64,000 bases of DNA. Source: Chloroflexota bacterium. Its GTDB lineage: Bacteria; Chloroflexota; Limnocylindria; P2-11E; CF-107. A program made the position numbers and the translations under genes. The stretch lies in the NCBI GenBank assembly GCA_005881435.1, contig VBHP01000027.1, positions 1-64,000 of the forward strand. Reading direction: 5' to 3'. Below are positions 9,664-18,670 of the stretch, in pieces; the first letter of the stretch is position 1, and every line of letters begins with the position of its first letter. Under the pieces are notes generated by a model. It worked only from the letters and a program-made list of their open reading frames with translations, was not told where the DNA came from and did not search any database.

Positions 9664-11034
9664 GTGTCGCAGACGACGCTCACCGCACCGGTCGCGGCCG
9701 CGCCGTCTCGACTGAGTGACGCCCGCTGGCGCGGGCTCACCCTCGCGCTCGTGCTCAACGTCACGTTCGTCGCCTTCGAAGCGCTGGCGATCGCGACGGT
9801 CATGCCGCTCGTCGCCGCCGACCTCGGCGGTCTCGAGCTGTACGGCTGGGTCTTCAGCGCCTTCCTGCTGGCGGACCTCGTCGGGATCGTCGTCGCGGGC
9901 GAGATGGCCGACCGTTTCGGACCGGCCGTGCCGTTCGCAGCTGGGCTCGCGCTCTTCGCCGCGGGTCTGCTGGTGGGCGGTCTCGCGCCGTCGATGCCCG
10001 TCCTGGTCGCCGCTCGCGCGGTGCAGGGCTTCGGCGCGGGGACCATCCCCGCCGTGGCTTACGTCGTGATCGGGCGCACCTATCCCGACGCGTTGCGGCC
10101 GCGGATGTTCGCCGTGCTCGCGACGGCGTGGGTCGTGCCCGGAATCGCCGGACCGGCGCTCGCGGCCGTGGTCGCGCAACAGCTCAGCTGGCGTTCGGTC
10201 TTTCTCGGTCTGCTGCCGCTCGTGCTCGTCGCCGGCGGCTTCGCGCTGCGACAGCTACGCCGCATGGTCCCGCAGGCCGGACGCGCCTCGCGTCACGTCG
10301 TGCCCGACGCGCTCGCCGTCGCCGGCGGCGCGGCGCTCTTCCTCGGCGGTCTGCAGTCGTTGCACCCGCTGCTCACGCCGGCGCTCATCGCCGCGGGGCT
10401 CGTGCTCGGCGTGCCCGCGTTCCTCCGGCTCGTGCCGGAAGGGACACTTCGCGCCATGGGACCGCTGCAGGCCGCGGTACTCGCACGCGGCTTCCTCACA
10501 TTCGCGTTCTTCGCCGCGGACGTCTATGTGCCGCTGACGATCACCGTGCTGCGCGGCGAGGGGATCGTCCTCTCCGGCATCGCGCTGACCGCGGGCACCG
10601 TCGCCTGGACCAGCGGCGCATGGATTCAGGAGCGCGTGGTGCTGCGCGTCGGCGTGATGCCGCTGGTGCGGAACGGGTTCGTCCTGCTCGCCGCGGGCAT
10701 CCTCGGCATGGTCGTGGTCCTCGTCGCCCTCGTGCCCGCGTGGATCGCGATCGTCGCCTGGGGCGTCGCCGGACTCGGCATCGGCATGGCCTACAGCTCG
10801 ATCTCGCTGACCGTCCTGCGTCACGCGCCCTCCGGGAGCGAGGGCGCCACGGCGTCGGCGATGCAGCTCAGTGACGCCCTCGGCACGGCGCTCGGCACCG
10901 GCATCGGCGCGGTCGCCGTCGCGATCGCGGTGTCCAGCTTTGGCACGCCGTTCGACGGCGTCGCGATCGCCGACGTGCTCGCGGCGGCCAGCGCCGTCGC
11001 GGGTGTCGTGGTCGCGGGTCGGCTACGCGCCTGA
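9664..11034 (+). CDS. MFS transporter
   Basis: Multi-TM, DLVGIVVAGEMADRFGPAVPF loop, 456 aa. Confidence 0.85.
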   Translation: MSQTTLTAPVAAAPSRLSDARWRGLTLALVLNVTFVAFEALAIATVMPLVAADLGGLELYGWVFSAFLLADLVGIVVAGEMADRFGPAVPFAAGLALFAAGLLVGGLAPSMPVLVAARAVQGFGAGTIPAVAYVVIGRTYPDALRPRMFAVLATAWVVPGIAGPALAAVVAQQLSWRSVFLGLLPLVLVAGGFALRQLRRMVPQAGRASRHVVPDALAVAGGAALFLGGLQSLHPLLTPALIAAGLVLGVPAFLRLVPEGTLRAMGPLQAAVLARGFLTFAFFAADVYVPLTITVLRGEGIVLSGIALTAGTVAWTSGAWIQERVVLRVGVMPLVRNGFVLLAAGILGMVVVLVALVPAWIAIVAWGVAGLGIGMAYSSISLTVLRHAPSGSEGATASAMQLSDALGTALGTGIGAVAVAIAVSSFGTPFDGVAIADVLAAASAVAGVVVAGRLRA

Positions 11035-11082
11035 ATTCAACGGTGCAATCCGATCGTGGTGTTATCCGAAGTTTTTCGCGCG

Positions 11083-11886
11083 CTAGGAGCGCAGGTTCGC
11101 CACGAGTGCCGGAAGCTCGAGCAGCGTCGCGATCTCGAAGTCAGGGTGCGGCTCACGAGTCAGACGGGTCCCGGGACGATTCAGCCACACGCAGGTGAGC
11201 CCGGCGTTCCGCGCACCCGCGATATCACGTTCCTGCGTGTCGCCGATGAACACGGCCGCGTCGTGCCCGACGCCGATCCGCTCGAGCGCGATCGCGAAGA
11301 TGCGGGCGTCCGGCTTTCCGATACCGACCGCACCCGAGAAGACGGTCACGGCAAAGAAGTCCCGAAGACCGGATGCGTGCAACTTCGCGTCCTGGACATC
11401 GGACGGACCATTCGACACCACCGCGAGCCGAATGCCGCGATCGAGCTGGGCCAGCGCGACGATGGCGTCGTCGTAGCCCACACACGCCGTTCGCATGCGT
11501 CGGCGGAAGGAATCGTCCATCTCGCGCCCGAGCGCGCCCGTGGCGCCGCGTGGTACGCCGAGGCGTGCGAGCGCGTCGGACCAGCACCGTGCGCGGTACG
11601 AGCGCGCCCATTCGCGCAGGCCAACCAGCTCCGGCGGGCCCTCCGCGAACTCGCTGAGGAGAGTCGTCGGCGACGCGATGCCCAGTGCCGCGCAGTATTC
11701 GAACCGTGGCGACCGCCGCCACATCTCGTCGGAAATCGTGAATACGGCCTCGCGCAGGCGATCGAGATCGAGCTCGTAACGGGCAGCCGCCTCGGCGCAG
11801 GCGTCGGTGAACGCCCGCTCGTAGTTCGGACGTTCGGGCACGAGGGTGTTGTCGAGGTCGAAGAGGAGCGTGTCGATCCGCGGCAC
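11083..11886 (-). CDS. HAD family hydrolase (YjjG/phosphoglycolate-phosphatase-like)
   Basis: MPRIDTLLFDLDNTLVPERPN; LAVVSNG; GAVGIGKPDARIFAIALERIGVGHDAAVFIGDTQERDIAGARNAGL. Confidence 0.9.
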   Translation of the reverse strand: MPRIDTLLFDLDNTLVPERPNYERAFTDACAEAAARYELDLDRLREAVFTISDEMWRRSPRFEYCAALGIASPTTLLSEFAEGPPELVGLREWARSYRARCWSDALARLGVPRGATGALGREMDDSFRRRMRTACVGYDDAIVALAQLDRGIRLAVVSNGPSDVQDAKLHASGLRDFFAVTVFSGAVGIGKPDARIFAIALERIGVGHDAAVFIGDTQERDIAGARNAGLTCVWLNRPGTRLTREPHPDFEIATLLELPALVANLRS

Positions 11887-11893
11887 CGCGGAC

Positions 11894-12835
11894 CTACCCG
11901 TCGCGATCCTTGCGTTCGGCTTCGTCGTACGCGGCGCGGAGCCGCTCGTCGGTCACATGGAGATAGCGCGCGGTGGTCGCGAGGCTGGAGTGCCCGGCGA
12001 TGCGCTGCGCCGTCTCGACACCTGCATGTCTCGCCAACGCCGTCAGGCGCGTGTGCCTGAACCAGTGCGGGGAGACGCGGAACGGCAGGCCGGCGCGGCG
12101 TGAGGCCTGGTCGACGACGCGCTGCACCTGGCGCACCGAGAGCGCGCGCAAGACACCATCGTCGTCCTTGCGATTCGAGACGAAGAGCCAGGGCGACTCA
12201 TCCGCGCGTGTCTCGAGATAGCGCCGCAGCCAATGGGCGGCGTCCGTCGTCAGCAGCACCAGCCGTGACTTGCCGCCCTTGCCGACGACCTCGGCCTCGC
12301 GACGATCGAGATTGACCTGGCGCCGCGTCATCGCGCAGAGCTCGGACACGCGCACGGCCGTGCCGAAGAGCATCTCCACCACGGCGCGATCGCGGAGCCC
12401 GCTCGGGTCGGTCAATACGATCGCGGCCGACACGCGCACGGCCTCGTCTCGGCTGAGGTGGCGGATCTCGCGGTCGCGCTCCTTGGCGAGCTGGAGGTGC
12501 TCGTCGGGATCGGGCGCGTCGAGCTTCCGGCGACGGCAGTAGCGCAAGAAGTTCCGCAACGCGACCTGATATAGGTTGCGCGTGCCGGCGCCGATGACGT
12601 TCCCGGTGTCCGGATCGCGCCGTCGCGCCAGGAACAGCCGGTACTGCCGGAGCCGTTCCGGATCGACGGTGTCGAGAGCGACGGCATCGCGAGAGGTCGC
12701 TGTCGTCGCGGCGAGCCAGTCGATGAACGTGCTCACGTAGGCGCCGTAGCGCTTCGCGGTGATCGCGGCGCGACCCTCGACCTCGAGCTCTTCGAGGAAC
12801 TCGAGTGCGAGGCGATCCAGCGCTTGGCTGCTCAG
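11894..12835 (-). CDS. Tyrosine recombinase / integrase (XerC/D-like)
   Basis: GTAVRVSELCAMTRRQV, GKGGKSRLV, HWFRHTRLTALARHAG, GHSSLATTARYLHV. N-terminus extended beyond the ORF track: upstream in-frame ILSSQALDRLALEFLEELEVEGRAAITAKRYGAYVSTFIDWL with GAGGTGA SD at 12849-12843; start CTG (12835) or a nearby non-ATG codon. Confidence 0.82.
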   Translation of the reverse strand: MSSQALDRLALEFLEELEVEGRAAITAKRYGAYVSTFIDWLAATTATSRDAVALDTVDPERLRQYRLFLARRRDPDTGNVIGAGTRNLYQVALRNFLRYCRRRKLDAPDPDEHLQLAKERDREIRHLSRDEAVRVSAAIVLTDPSGLRDRAVVEMLFGTAVRVSELCAMTRRQVNLDRREAEVVGKGGKSRLVLLTTDAAHWLRRYLETRADESPWLFVSNRKDDDGVLRALSVRQVQRVVDQASRRAGLPFRVSPHWFRHTRLTALARHAGVETAQRIAGHSSLATTARYLHVTDERLRAAYDEAERKDRDG

Positions 12836-12887
12836 GATGCAGTCACCTCGTTCGGCGCGAAACGCACAAAGTGCGACATCGTTGGCA

Positions 12888-12917
12888 ACAGTAAGGTCGC
12901 CTCCAGTCGGAGGTCAA
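12888..12917 (-). promoter_or_regulatory. Candidate promoter with operator-like inverted repeat upstream of the recombinase
   Basis: Minus strand TTGACC (12917-12912), 18-nt spacer, TACTGT (12893-12888); CCTCC-agtc-GGAGG inverted repeat (12900-12913) overlaps the -35 and spacer. Confidence 0.4.
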
Positions 12918-12961
12918 GGACGTTTCCCTAGCTCGCCGCAGGCCGCGTTGGGGCCCGCGCG

Positions 12962-14311
12962 ATGATGGAGCCATTGGTCCACCTTCAGTCCTTCGAGCAC
13001 GACGCTCTCGGCGATCGCTCGTACCTGATCGCGGATCGCGGCTCGGGTCTCGCCGCCGTGGTCGACCCGCAGCGCGAGATCGAGGCGTACCTGCGGGCCG
13101 CGGACCTTCTGGGCTGCCGTGTTGTCCTCGCGCTCGAGACGCACCTGCACAACGACTTCGTCTCTGGCGCGCGCCGGCTGCACGACGAGCATGGCGCCGA
13201 GGTCATTGGCTCGCGTCGGGCCGAGCTCGGCTTCGCGCATCGCGCCGTGGCGGGTGGCGACGTCGTCCGTCTTGGCGAGGTCGAGATCCAGGTACTCGAC
13301 ACGCCCGGCCACACCCCAGAGCACGTCGCCTATCTCGTCCCTGGCGCACCTGCTGTCTTGTTCTCGGGTGGCGCGTTGCTGCCCGGCGGAGCGGCGCGCA
13401 TCGATCTCTTCGGGCCGCAGCTCGCCGCGACGCTCGCGGACGACGCCTTCGCCACCATCCGCCGCCTACTCGCTCTCGACGACGACACGCGGGTCCTGGC
13501 CACCCACGGCGCCGGCTCGTTCTGCTCCTCCGGCGTGCAGCGGCGTCGCGAGACGACCGTGGCCGAGGAACGCGAGCGGAACCGTTTCGCGCGCGTGCTC
13601 GATGCCGCCGGCCTGCTCCGCGAGGCCACCCGCGATGTGCCGCCGGTGCCGCGCTACTACGCGCGCGTGCGCGCACTCAATCGTGTCGGCGCCGGAGCCG
13701 CGCCACCCGCGGCGCGACTGCTGCCGACGGCGTTCGCCGCGCTGGCGCGTTCGCGCGCGGTCACGGTCCTCGACACCCGACCGGAACGCGAGTACTGCGC
13801 CGAGCACATCGACGGCGCGCTCGCGGTGCCGTACGGCGGCGCGTTCGGTCCGTGGGTCGCCTGGATCGCACCCGACGAATTGCCGCTCGCGGTGGTCGCC
13901 GGCAGCGACGACGCGGCGCGTCGGGTCTCTATCGGACTGGCCGCGGTCGGCCGCGACGACGTGGCCGGCTACGTCACGAACGTCAACGAGCTCGGCCTGC
14001 CGCTGGCGCACGTCGGCCGCGCCAATCCAGACCTGCTGGCGGCGGACTACGACGCGACCGTCGTGGACGTGCGCTGGGACGCGGAGTGGGACGAGGGGCA
14101 CATCCCCTACGCGCTGCACATCCCACTCCCCGACCTCGCGGCTCGGGCGAACGAGGTGCCCCGTACCGACCGCGTCGCGGTGCACTGTCGCTCCGGCTAT
14201 CGCTCCGTGATCGGCGTCTCGCTGCTCGAGCGCGCCGGCGTGCCGAATCTCGCGCATCTCCCGGGCGGCATCGAAGCTTGGGGCGACGCCGGCGGCATCG
14301 TCATGGGTTAG
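12962..14311 (+). CDS. MBL-fold metallohydrolase with two C-terminal rhodanese domains (persulfide-dioxygenase-like family)
   Basis: ETHLHNDFVSGARRL, DTPGHTPEHVAYLV; rhodanese segments VTVLDTRPEREYCAEHIDGALAVPYG and ATVVDVRWDAEWDEGHIPYALHIPL...VAVHCRSGYRSVIG. Confidence 0.87.
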   Translation: MMEPLVHLQSFEHDALGDRSYLIADRGSGLAAVVDPQREIEAYLRAADLLGCRVVLALETHLHNDFVSGARRLHDEHGAEVIGSRRAELGFAHRAVAGGDVVRLGEVEIQVLDTPGHTPEHVAYLVPGAPAVLFSGGALLPGGAARIDLFGPQLAATLADDAFATIRRLLALDDDTRVLATHGAGSFCSSGVQRRRETTVAEERERNRFARVLDAAGLLREATRDVPPVPRYYARVRALNRVGAGAAPPAARLLPTAFAALARSRAVTVLDTRPEREYCAEHIDGALAVPYGGAFGPWVAWIAPDELPLAVVAGSDDAARRVSIGLAAVGRDDVAGYVTNVNELGLPLAHVGRANPDLLAADYDATVVDVRWDAEWDEGHIPYALHIPLPDLAARANEVPRTDRVAVHCRSGYRSVIGVSLLERAGVPNLAHLPGGIEAWGDAGGIVMG

Positions 14312-14357
14312 CGCGCGCGACCACGATCAGGAACTCGAATGACGCGAACGGCTGCGG

Positions 14358-15527
14358 CTAGACGACTTTGCCGCGCTCTACGGTCTCGAACTCGTTGCCG
14401 AAACGCGCGCCGCCGAAGCGTTTGCCGATGAGGTGGTGGTACGGCACGCCGGAAAAGAGGTGGTGGCTCTTCGTGGGCACGTCGCCGTCGGCGGCCCACT
14501 CCGCTCGTTGCAGATCGTGGTACGCCTGCTCGTTGGTCTGTTCCATCGCCGCGAGCAGCTGCGTGAAGCCGTAGCCCATGGCGTGCTGCGCCGCGAGGGT
14601 GATGAAGATGAAGCGGCAGCCCATTTCCCCCAGCTCGGCGAACGACAGCGGGTGCGCATCGGCGAACCGCTTGAACGAGCTGGAGTAGTTGAAGGCGAAG
14701 AGGGCCCGCGGGAATCGCTTCGTGACGGCTGTCACGTATGTTTCGAGCGGCCCGCGCTCGGCTGTGGAGAACTCGCACCACACCAGATCGGGGACGCCGG
14801 AATCGAGATAGCGGAGCGTGCGCTCGATCGCGAGGTCCATACCCCGCGTCGACTCCGGCGCATCTACGGCGGACAACGCGTCGGTGCGCGCCACGATGAC
14901 GAAGTCGGGATTGCCGAGATCGTCGGCCACCGCGCGGGCCATGCGCAGCTTGCCGACGAATTCCGCTGCCGGCACGAGGGCCTTGCCGCCGATGTGGCCG
15001 CAGCGCTTGGGCATCACCTGGTCCTCGAGGTGCGCCGCCGCGATGCCGGCGCTGACGTAGAGCTCAGCGGTGCGCATGACGTTGAAGGCGTTGCCATACC
15101 CGGTGTCCATGTCCACGAGCAGCGGCGGGATCTCGAGGTGCCGCGGCGCGACGCCGTGATCCGGATCGCCGACCGCCTGCGTGAGCTGGAATTTGCGCAG
15201 CGCCGACACCGTGCGCCGGGCTCCGTCGGCGATTTCGACGCTGTTGTAGAGATCCATGTCGGTCGAGCCGAGATGACCGATCGCGAAGGAATAGCCGCTG
15301 AAGTACACCGCCGCGGCGCCGTGATACATCGCCAGCTCGGCGCCGAACGGATCGAAAACGCCGGGTGCAAAGACGAACGGCTCGGTCGCGAGCAGTTCGC
15401 GGAGGCGGATGCTCGGGTGTACCCACCGTGAGCTCGGCACGTAAAAGCCGTCGGGCAGGAGCGGCGTCGGCGAAAGATCGAGCGCTTTCCGTTTCGCGAG
15501 CATCTCGGCGCTCGCTGTTTCGGTCAC
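14358..15527 (-). CDS. Isocitrate lyase / ICL-PEPM superfamily protein
   Basis: VDMDTGYGNAFNVMRTAELYVSAGIAAAHLEDQVMPKRCGHIGGKALVP; likely start GTG at 15527 (VTETASAEMLAKRKALDL). Confidence 0.83.
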   Translation of the reverse strand: MTETASAEMLAKRKALDLSPTPLLPDGFYVPSSRWVHPSIRLRELLATEPFVFAPGVFDPFGAELAMYHGAAAVYFSGYSFAIGHLGSTDMDLYNSVEIADGARRTVSALRKFQLTQAVGDPDHGVAPRHLEIPPLLVDMDTGYGNAFNVMRTAELYVSAGIAAAHLEDQVMPKRCGHIGGKALVPAAEFVGKLRMARAVADDLGNPDFVIVARTDALSAVDAPESTRGMDLAIERTLRYLDSGVPDLVWCEFSTAERGPLETYVTAVTKRFPRALFAFNYSSSFKRFADAHPLSFAELGEMGCRFIFITLAAQHAMGYGFTQLLAAMEQTNEQAYHDLQRAEWAADGDVPTKSHHLFSGVPYHHLIGKRFGGARFGNEFETVERGKVV

Positions 15528-15543
15528 GGTTTGATCTCTCGGC

Positions 15544-15708
15544 CTAGTTGTCGTGGTCGACGAGACATTCGTCCGGACAGCAGCACTCCGCGACCTCGCA
15601 GGCGCTACGCACAGGGGCCGGGCGAGCAATGTCTGGCTCGCCAGCGCCGCGCTGGCGCTCGAGGATCGGGTAGTGCCGCGTGGTGAAGGCCTCGCCTGGT
15701 GTGCCCAT
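15544..15708 (-). CDS. 54-aa Cys-rich small protein upstream of the ICL gene
   Basis: MGTPGEAFTTRHYPILERQRGAGEPDIARPAPVRSACEVAECCCPDECLVDHDN with near-ideal SD AGGAGGT then cggcct before ATG; same strand as and 16 bp from the ICL start. Confidence 0.6.
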   Translation of the reverse strand: MGTPGEAFTTRHYPILERQRGAGEPDIARPAPVRSACEVAECCCPDECLVDHDN

Positions 15709-15760
15709 AGGCCGACCTCCTAGCAAGTGTGGTTCCAATCGATGGCGGGGCCCCCTGGCC

Positions 15761-15775
15761 ATAGATGTGCTCTAT
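15761..15775. promoter_or_regulatory. LysR-type T-N11-A box
   Basis: ATAGA-tgtgc-TCTAT: perfect inverted repeat, T-N11-A, between divergent LysR and sORF-ICL genes. Confidence 0.65.
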
Positions 15776-15783
15776 ACGGGCGC

Positions 15784-16671
15784 ATGCTGTTGGTGCAGCT
15801 CGAGGGCTTCGTTGCCGTTGCCGCTCACGGCAACGTCACCCGTGCCGCGCGCGACCTCGGCATCTCGCAGCCGGCGCTGACCACCCGCGTGCGCACGCTC
15901 GAACACGAGCTTGGGGTCGCGCTGCTGGCGCGCGGTCCACGTGGTGTGCGGCTCACCGATGAGGGCCGCGCGCTGCTTCCCTACGCCGAGCGAGTCGTCG
16001 GAGCGGCCGGAGAGGCGGCGCGCGTCGTGTCACGCGTCCGCGGTGGCGCGGCCGGCGTGCTCGACATCGGGGCCGCGCCGTCCGTGGGCACCTATGTGCT
16101 GCCCGGCGTGTTGCAGCAATTCCGCCAGCGGCATCCGGCAGTGGAGATCAACGTCCGGACCGGCCACTCTGAAGAGATCCTGGAAATGGTCTTACGCGAT
16201 CGGGTGCACGTGGGCGTCGTGCGCGCCCTCCGTCATCCGAACATCGAAGCCACCCCGCTGTACGAGGACGAGTTGGCGCTGGTGGTGAATCGCGCGCATC
16301 CGTTCGCTGGACGCGGCGACATTCGCATCGAGGAGATCGCCGAGCAGCAGCTCATCCTCTTCGACCGCGCCTCGTCGTATCACGACCTGACCTCGACGTT
16401 CATCCGCGAAGCGGGCGTGCGCCCGCGCGGGGTCATGGAGCTGGACAACATCGACGCCGCGAAGAAGATGGTCGAGCACGGCCTCGGCGTGGCGCTCCTG
16501 CCACGGACCGCGATCACCGAGGAGCTCGCCTCCGGGGTCATGCGCAGCGTGGTGATCCGCGATGCCGCTCCCCTGCGGCGGCAGATCATCGTCATCCGCC
16601 GGGCCGACGCCGGCGCACCCTCCCCCACCCTCGCCAGCTTTCTCGAGACGCTCAGCGCGCGAACGTTGTAG
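15784..16671 (+). CDS. LysR family transcriptional regulator
   Basis: MLLVQLEGFVAVAAHGNVTRAARDLGISQPALTTRVRTLEHELGVALLARGPRGVRLTDEG. Confidence 0.93.
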   Translation: MLLVQLEGFVAVAAHGNVTRAARDLGISQPALTTRVRTLEHELGVALLARGPRGVRLTDEGRALLPYAERVVGAAGEAARVVSRVRGGAAGVLDIGAAPSVGTYVLPGVLQQFRQRHPAVEINVRTGHSEEILEMVLRDRVHVGVVRALRHPNIEATPLYEDELALVVNRAHPFAGRGDIRIEEIAEQQLILFDRASSYHDLTSTFIREAGVRPRGVMELDNIDAAKKMVEHGLGVALLPRTAITEELASGVMRSVVIRDAAPLRRQIIVIRRADAGAPSPTLASFLETLSARTL

Positions 16672-16720
16672 ACGACACGATCGCGGCCGGTCGGTTTCGG
16701 TAGGGTGTGCCGCGTCGCAG

Positions 16721-17965
16721 ATGACTGCCTCTACGTTGCTCGCGCCCTACCGCGACGGGCTGGCCGGCGTCGATCGACGCGCGTATCTCGTGGTCACGCT
16801 GACGCTGATCGCCGTGGCCGCGCGGATGAGCGTGTACACGTTCCTCGGGATCTACCTCACCCGCGATGCCGGCCTGTCGCTGGCGCTCGTCGGAGTCGGC
16901 TTGCTGGTGGAGAACGTCGTCCGCGGTACGGCGTCGCCCATCGCCGGGGCACTGTCCGATCGCGTCGGTCGCCGGCCCGTCATCGCCGGTGCGGCGCTCG
17001 CGGTCGCCGCGGTCCTGCCGTTCTTCCTGTTGGTACGCACCCCTGCGCAGCTGCTGCTCTGGAGCGCGGCGGTCGGGGTCGCGCAGGCGGGTCTGTGGCC
17101 GGCCACCAGCGCGTTGCTGCTCGACCTCGCCCTTCCGCAGCGGCACCAGGCCGTGCTCAGCCTCAACTACACCGCGATCAGCATCGGCTACACGATCGGC
17201 GTCATTCCCGCCGGCTTCCTCGCTGAGATCGGATTCTCCGCGCTCGCGGTCGCCGGCTCGATCGGGTTCGTGCTGATCGCAGTGCTCGCGCTGGCGGGGA
17301 TCCGCGGACCGCTCGCGCCGAGCGGCGTACCGGACGCGAACGCCTCGTTCATGGGCGATACGCTTCGCGCGCCGCGCGATCCCGCGTTCCTCTTCCTGGC
17401 CGCGCTCGCGTTCGTGTTCCCCTTCGGGATCGGGCTGATCGGGTACGTCACGCCGCTGTACGGCAAAGACGCCGGCCTGGCCGAGGGCGCAATCGGCCTC
17501 GCTCTGGCGATGAACGGGCCGCTCCTGGCGGTCCTCGCCATCCCCGTGGCGGTGCGCATGGCGCCGCACGGTCCCTACCGGTACCTGAGCCTGTCAGCGC
17601 TGCTGCTGGCGTTCAGCTATGCGCCACTGGTCGTCGCCGGAAATTTCGCCGCGCTGGCGCTCGCCACGCTGGTCTTCACCTTCGGCGAGCTCATCTTCAG
17701 CAGCGCGCTCCCGGCCGCCGTCGCGGCTCTCGCGCCGCGCGGCCTGCGCGGCGCTTATCAGGGCGCCTGGGCGATGGTGTTCGCTGTCGCGATCGGCGCC
17801 GGTGTCGCGCTCAGCGGTGTGGTGCACGGGGCCCTGTCGTGGGAATGGACCTGGATCGTCTGGATCGCGCTCAGCGCTCTGGCCGCAGTGGGGCTCGGGT
17901 TGGCCCGCGGGCGTTTCGAGCGCACCGCGGCATCGCGGGCTGCCTCCACCGGCTCTACCCGCTAA
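16721..17965 (+). CDS. MFS transporter
   Basis: GALSDRVGRRPVIAGAALAVAAVLPFFLL, 12-TM-like; ATG at 16721. Confidence 0.85.
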   Translation: MTASTLLAPYRDGLAGVDRRAYLVVTLTLIAVAARMSVYTFLGIYLTRDAGLSLALVGVGLLVENVVRGTASPIAGALSDRVGRRPVIAGAALAVAAVLPFFLLVRTPAQLLLWSAAVGVAQAGLWPATSALLLDLALPQRHQAVLSLNYTAISIGYTIGVIPAGFLAEIGFSALAVAGSIGFVLIAVLALAGIRGPLAPSGVPDANASFMGDTLRAPRDPAFLFLAALAFVFPFGIGLIGYVTPLYGKDAGLAEGAIGLALAMNGPLLAVLAIPVAVRMAPHGPYRYLSLSALLLAFSYAPLVVAGNFAALALATLVFTFGELIFSSALPAAVAALAPRGLRGAYQGAWAMVFAVAIGAGVALSGVVHGALSWEWTWIVWIALSALAAVGLGLARGRFERTAASRAASTGSTR

Positions 17966-18065
17966 ATGACGCTTGCCGGCGGGATTACTGTTTAGCCCCC
18001 TGGTCATCGGGGGGTCCAGGTTCGGGCGCGATCGGGCGGACCAGTTTGCGCGCAGGGGGAGCGGA

Positions 18066-18626
18066 ATGATCGAACGCGTTCGCCTCATTGTCGTGAGCAT
18101 CGCGATCTTGACGCTGATGCTGGGCTCGCCCGCGTCAGCGCATACGGCCGTCGTCGCAGATCCCGTGGGGGACATGGCGACAGCCGCATCGCCGGCTTTC
18201 GACATCGTCCAGGCCAAGGTCACGGAACGGAAGGGTGCGGGGATTCTCTATTTCCAGCTCGAGCTCGCGGCACCGGTAACGGAGACAACCGGATTCGGCG
18301 CGTGGGCCTTCCTCGTCAACGCGCCTGCGGGCTCTGCGACCTTCTACGGCGTGGTCGTGCGGCATTGTGATCGACAGGTCCAGGCGGTCTGTGGAGCGAA
18401 CGGCTATCACTGGGAGAGTGCGTTGCTGACGGCGACTGGAACGACGGTCGGCGCATTCGGGTTCAGCGTTGACGGCGCGACCGTCAAGGCGTACGTCGAT
18501 CCCGCGCTCCTCGGAGACGTAGGCGTATTGCGCTGGTCCGCAAACACACGAAATGCGCCCGCCGGTGGCGGAAGTCGAGCCCTAGACTTCGCGCCGAACA
18601 GCGGTTTCGTCACGCTCGAACGTTGA
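18066..18626 (+). CDS. Secreted hypothetical protein
   Basis: MIERVRLIVVSIAILTLMLGSPASAHTAVVADPVGDMATAASPAFDIVQAKVTE...; signal peptide with AxA site. Confidence 0.6.
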   Translation: MIERVRLIVVSIAILTLMLGSPASAHTAVVADPVGDMATAASPAFDIVQAKVTERKGAGILYFQLELAAPVTETTGFGAWAFLVNAPAGSATFYGVVVRHCDRQVQAVCGANGYHWESALLTATGTTVGAFGFSVDGATVKAYVDPALLGDVGVLRWSANTRNAPAGGGSRALDFAPNSGFVTLER

Positions 18627-18631
18627 ACGCC

Positions 18632-18661
18632 GGCGCCCGTGGCTTGGACGCCGCGGGCGCC
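18632..18661. terminator. Terminator-like hairpin between convergent genes (no T-tract)
   Basis: GGCGCCCG (18632-18639) / CGGGCGCC (18654-18661) inverted repeat. Confidence 0.4.
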
Positions 18662-18670
18662 TACCTCGCG

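Noticed and set aside
11894-12835. Tyrosine recombinase as marker of a prophage or integrative element
   Set aside because: No phage, conjugation, att-repeat or toxin genes nearby; looks like a stand-alone XerC/D-type gene.
14433-15431. Plus-strand ORF opposite the ICL gene
   Set aside because: Shadow ORF with no recognisable motif; ICL coding is clear.
17988-18020. CCTGG...CCAGG repeat with G-run upstream of the 18066 ORF considered as riboswitch/terminator
   Set aside because: Short, imperfect, no T-tract and no match to a riboswitch consensus that I recognise.
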